DNA from: Actinomycetes bacterium
Lineage (GTDB): Bacteria > Actinomycetota > Actinomycetes > Actinomycetales > Cellulomonadaceae
Assembly (NCBI GenBank): GCA_023412515.1
Contig: JAEYNO010000219.1
Location: 1 to 6,167 of the forward strand
Direction: 5' to 3'
Length of the DNA: 6,167 nt
Part shown: positions 4,622-6,167 of the stretch, piece by piece
Position numbering within the stretch: the first letter of the stretch is position 1
Layout of the letters: each line of letters begins with the position of its first letter
Program-made: the position numbers and the translations under genes
The notes under the pieces: model-generated
Seen by the model: the letters and a program-made list of their open reading frames with translations, nothing else
Databases searched by the model: none
Told to the model about the DNA's origin: nothing

Positions 4622-4678
4622 AGCTCGTCACTGATCCGTTCTTCAGCGTCGCAACTGGTCACAGGTGTGACCAGTTGC
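4622..4678. repeat. module 3: degenerate half-site plus long palindrome
   Basis: A degenerate half-site, AGCTCGTCAC (8 of 10 matches), lies at 4622-4631, again exactly 31 bp before a perfect palindrome with arms GCAACTGGTCACA (4651-4663) and TGTGACCAGTTGC (4666-4678) around GG. Its 21-nt spacer matches that of module 2 at 14 of 21 positions, so the two are related beyond the core. The palindrome starts 43 bp beyond the ene-reductase stop. As RNA it would form a 13-bp stem, but no U-tract follows on the minus strand, so it is not a standard terminator. Confidence 0.85.
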
Positions 4679-4720
4679 TGCGAGGGGGAGGGGGGAACGA
4701 GCGGAGGGGTGGAGCGGCGC

Positions 4721-5812
4721 TCAGGCGAGGAAGGAGCGGGCGCGCTCGTACTGCGGGGCGAGCGCGAGGTCGGCGCCCAGGGCGGCGGCGGCGCGGTGCG
4801 GCCACGCGGGGTCGGCGAGCAGCGGACGGCCCAGCGCGACCGCGTCGGCGGACCCGTCGGCCACGACCCGCTCGGCGTCCTGCGGGTCCGTGATGAGCCC
4901 CACGGCGACCGTCGGCACGCCCGCCTCGGCACGCACGCGCGCTGCGAGCGGCACCTGGTACGCCGGGCCCGTGGGGATGCGCACGTGCGGCAGGTTGCCG
5001 CCCGACGACACGTGCACCATGTCGACGCCCAGCGGGGCGAGGTCCCGTGCGAGGCGCACCGTGTCGTCGCCCGTCCAGCCGGCCGGCTCGACCCAGTCCG
5101 TCGCCGACACGCGCACGAGCACCGGCATCATGTCCGGCACCGCGGCGCGCACCGCCGCGACGACCTCCCGCACCAGGCGCGTGCGGTTCTCGAACGAGCC
5201 GCCGTACGCGTCGTCGCGCACGTTCGAGTCCGGCGAGCAGAACTGGTGCAGCAGGTACCCGTGCGCGGCGTGCACCTCGACCACGTCGTACCCCGCCGCG
5301 ACCGCGCGGCGCGCGGCGTCCGCGAACGCCGTCACGACGTCCCCGATCTCCTCGACGGTCAGCGCGTGCGGCGCCGGGTGCGTGTCGCTGAACGCCACCG
5401 CGCTCGGGCCGACGACGGGCCAGCCGCCCGCCCCGTCGGCGAGCGGGGCGCCGCCGCGCCACGGCGCGTCGGTGCTGGCCTTGCGTCCCGCGTGCGCGAG
5501 CTGCACGCCCGCGACCACGCCCTGCGCGTGCACCAGGTCGGTCACCGTGCGGTGCGCCGCGACCTGCGCGTCGTCCCACAGGCCCAGGTCGAACGGGCTG
5601 ATGCGGCCGTCCGCCGTCACGGCCGTCGCCTCGACGATCACGTGCGCGACCCCGCCCACCGCGCGCGAGCCGTAGTGCTGCACGTGCCACGCGTTCGGCG
5701 CACCCGCGTCCGGCCCGTCGGCGGCCGCCGAGTACTGGCACATCGGCGCCATCCACACGCGGTGCGCGAACGTCGTGCCACGGATCGACAGCGGGGAGAA
5801 CAGCGCGGACAT
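4721..5812 (-). CDS. class II Old Yellow Enzyme (YqjM-type) NADH:flavin oxidoreductase
   Basis: This 363-residue FMN-dependent ene-reductase should use NAD(P)H to reduce activated C=C bonds, often of electrophilic enones, in the cytosol. It is a single TIM barrel of normal length for class II enzymes. Diagnostic residues are Cys25 and Tyr27 in MAPMCQYSA (equivalent to the redox-tuning Cys26 and Tyr28 of YqjM), LAHAGRKAS (105-113), and His181/His184/Tyr186 in EVHAAHGYLLHQF for substrate and flavin. SPDSNVRDDAYGGSFENR (193-210), SSGG (269-272) and LGRPLLADP (327-335) contribute FMN-phosphate and barrel motifs. C-terminal Arg357 in PQYERA matches the YqjM arginine finger that reaches the neighbouring subunit. 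All catalytic residues are intact. The ATG at 5812 has GGAAGG at 7-nt spacing (plus 5820-5825), and homology-like sequence (LFSPLSIRGTTFAHR) starts at once. Longer in-frame starts add a low-complexity tail. The gene stands alone, with its regulator not in view. Confidence 0.95.
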   Translation of the reverse strand: MSALFSPLSIRGTTFAHRVWMAPMCQYSAAADGPDAGAPNAWHVQHYGSRAVGGVAHVIVEATAVTADGRISPFDLGLWDDAQVAAHRTVTDLVHAQGVVAGVQLAHAGRKASTDAPWRGGAPLADGAGGWPVVGPSAVAFSDTHPAPHALTVEEIGDVVTAFADAARRAVAAGYDVVEVHAAHGYLLHQFCSPDSNVRDDAYGGSFENRTRLVREVVAAVRAAVPDMMPVLVRVSATDWVEPAGWTGDDTVRLARDLAPLGVDMVHVSSGGNLPHVRIPTGPAYQVPLAARVRAEAGVPTVAVGLITDPQDAERVVADGSADAVALGRPLLADPAWPHRAAAALGADLALAPQYERARSFLA

Positions 5813-5825
5813 GCGGGTGCCTTCC

Positions 5826-5845
5826 GGGGGAGGGGCGGGTCGGGG
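5826..5845 (+). other. tight G-quadruplex motif next to the ene-reductase ribosome binding site
   Basis: G-runs of 5, 4, 3 and 4 (5826-5830, 5832-5835, 5837-5839, 5842-5845) are separated by loops A, C and TC. This is a very compact canonical G4 motif, directly abutting the Shine-Dalgarno complement at 5820-5825. It is on the template strand for the minus-strand gene, so any effect would be on transcription or DNA structure, while the mRNA copy is C-rich. Confidence 0.55.
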
Positions 5846-5868
5846 CCGTCGGACCCGAGGGTCGGGGC
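5837..5868. repeat. 10-bp direct repeat in the ene-reductase leader
   Basis: GGGTCGGGGC occurs at 5837-5846 and 5859-5868, 22 bp apart (about two helical turns). Identity beyond the 10-mer is weak (14 of 22 over the unit). GGGTC at 5837-5841 can also pair with GACCC at 5852-5856. It is placed between the candidate -10 (5881-5886) and the start codon, where a bound regulator could block transcription. A chance G-rich repeat is equally possible. Confidence 0.35.
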
Positions 5869-5880
5869 GGTCCGGGAGCG

Positions 5881-5886
5881 AGCGTA
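5881..5886 (-). promoter_or_regulatory. candidate -10 for the ene-reductase gene
   Basis: TACGCT on the minus strand fits TAnnnT and would give a leader of about 60 nt before the ATG at 5812. I see no good -35 at 16-18 bp spacing (the bases there read CGGCGC), so support is modest. Confidence 0.3.
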
Positions 5887-6014
5887 CGTCCGGTGATGAG
5901 GGTGCGCCGGGTGGGACGGAGCGACGTGCGGCGGAGCCGTTGCCGCCGCTCGGCGCGCGACGTGACCCCGGCCGGTGGGCGCGCCTGCGTGCGCCCGACG
6001 TCGCGTGCGGTTGG

Positions 6015-6020
6015 CAGGAT
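6015..6020 (+). promoter_or_regulatory. -10 hexamer of a probable leaderless promoter
   Basis: CAGGAT is followed by GGGGGT and then a GTG codon at 6027. This is the same geometry (hexamer, 6-nt GGGGnT, GTG) as at the MOSC gene on the other strand. It suggests a transcription start at the GTG of a plus-strand gene. No clear -35 was found. Confidence 0.4.
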
Positions 6021-6026
6021 GGGGGT

Positions 6027-6167
6027 GTGACCAGCACGCCCGCCCGGTCCGCCGGGCACCCCCGCCAGCAGCCCACCAGGGTCACCGCACCCGCCACCGC
6101 CACCGACCTGCGCATCCGTGCTCCGTCCGTCGTCCCGTCTCGCGGGCGCGCCTCGCACGTCGCCCCG
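6027..6167 (+). CDS. 5' part of an unidentified plus-strand gene (runs off the window)
   Basis: From the GTG at 6027 the frame is open for all 47 codons to the window end, with G or C at the third position in all but four codons. It begins VTSTPARSAGHPRQQPTRV and continues Ala/Pro/Thr/Arg-rich, like a disordered N-terminal tail. No domain or membrane segment is visible yet. Support comes from the open frame, codon use and the -10-like hexamer placed for leaderless initiation. There is no Shine-Dalgarno. It is divergent from the ene-reductase gene, with 214 bp between starts. An open frame this short is not decisive at this GC content, so the call is tentative and no function is proposed. Confidence 0.42.
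   Translation, partial: MTSTPARSAGHPRQQPTRVTAPATATDLRIRAPSVVPSRGRASHVAP

Larger units (their letters stand above)
4307..4720. other. noncoding repeat region between the MOSC and ene-reductase genes
   Basis: This 414-bp stretch lies upstream of the MOSC gene and downstream of the ene-reductase gene, both on the minus strand. It holds three related half-site/palindrome modules, a G-rich tract with a G-quadruplex motif (4410-4463), and a second G-rich run (4684-4709) between the last palindrome and the ene-reductase stop. The segment 4585-4650 is visibly less GC-rich than the rest. The open frames here run straight through the palindromes, encode Arg/Gly-rich low-complexity sequence, and are not supported as genes. 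Confidence 0.75.

Noticed and set aside
4348..4678. FadR-type (GntR) operators, because the E. coli FadR site also uses AACTGGTC and GACCAGTT
   Set aside because: FadR half-sites are separated by about 1 nt, whereas here the blocks are 8 nt apart in all three palindromes, and no GntR gene is in view. The similarity is noted only.
4348..4678. CRISPR array
   Set aside because: There are only three modules, with unequal intervals and no uniform spacers, and spacers 2 and 3 are related to each other. No cas genes are present.
4651..4678. Intrinsic terminator of the ene-reductase gene
   Set aside because: The stem is strong, but no U-tract follows on the minus strand, and the same palindrome recurs twice more away from any gene end. 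A termination role is possible but not supported.
4393..4893. Plus-strand gene across the repeat region
   Set aside because: The frame runs through the palindromes and then antisense to the ene-reductase, giving Arg/Gly-rich low-complexity sequence with no ribosome binding site.
5813..6115. N-terminal extension of the ene-reductase beginning with a lipoprotein-like signal (TLVGC)
   Set aside because: The extension is Pro/Arg-rich with no family similarity. The ATG at 5812 has a good Shine-Dalgarno and the barrel begins right after it. Class II ene-reductases are cytosolic.

Overview
The window is very GC-rich, with almost exclusive G/C at third codon positions, GTG as well as ATG starts, and tightly packed genes. 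This points to a high-GC actinobacterium. The gene content and style resemble Cellulomonadaceae, but that placement is inference from protein style only. I found no tRNA, rRNA, CRISPR array, transposase or phage gene.

Layout. (1) Positions 52-1829, minus strand: a two-component operon with an OmpR/PhoB-type response regulator followed by a sensor histidine kinase that overlaps it by 4 bp (GTGA). (2) Positions 1830-1990: a divergent regulatory region with two CTGCGCAG-core palindromes whose centres lie 53 bp apart. (3) Positions 1991-2632, plus strand: a membrane-anchored VanY-like D-Ala-D-Ala carboxypeptidase (peptidase M15). (4) Positions 2676-3365, minus: a YceI-family lipocalin-like protein, convergent with the peptidase, with a leader of about 150 bp containing two strong hairpins. 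(5) Positions 3366-3760: noncoding, including a 34-bp tandem repeat. (6) Positions 3761-4306, minus: a MOSC-domain protein that is probably translated from a leaderless mRNA. (7) Positions 4307-4720: noncoding, containing the most unusual feature of the window. A module made of a half-site, exactly 31 bp, then a long palindrome occurs three times, all built from AACTGGTCAC. (8) Positions 4721-5812, minus: a class II (YqjM-type) Old Yellow Enzyme ene-reductase. (9) Positions 5813-6167: its 5' region, with a tight G-quadruplex motif and short direct repeats, then the probable beginning of a plus-strand gene that runs off the window.

How the genes may work together. The kinase/regulator pair facing a D,D-peptidase suggests sensing of the cell envelope and tuning of peptidoglycan stem-peptide trimming, in the style of VanR/VanS with VanY. 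No vanH, vanA or vanX is present here, so glycopeptide resistance cannot be claimed. YceI, MOSC and the ene-reductase look like independent housekeeping or stress genes. Nothing in the sequence ties them to one pathway, except possibly the shared repeat region between the MOSC and ene-reductase genes.
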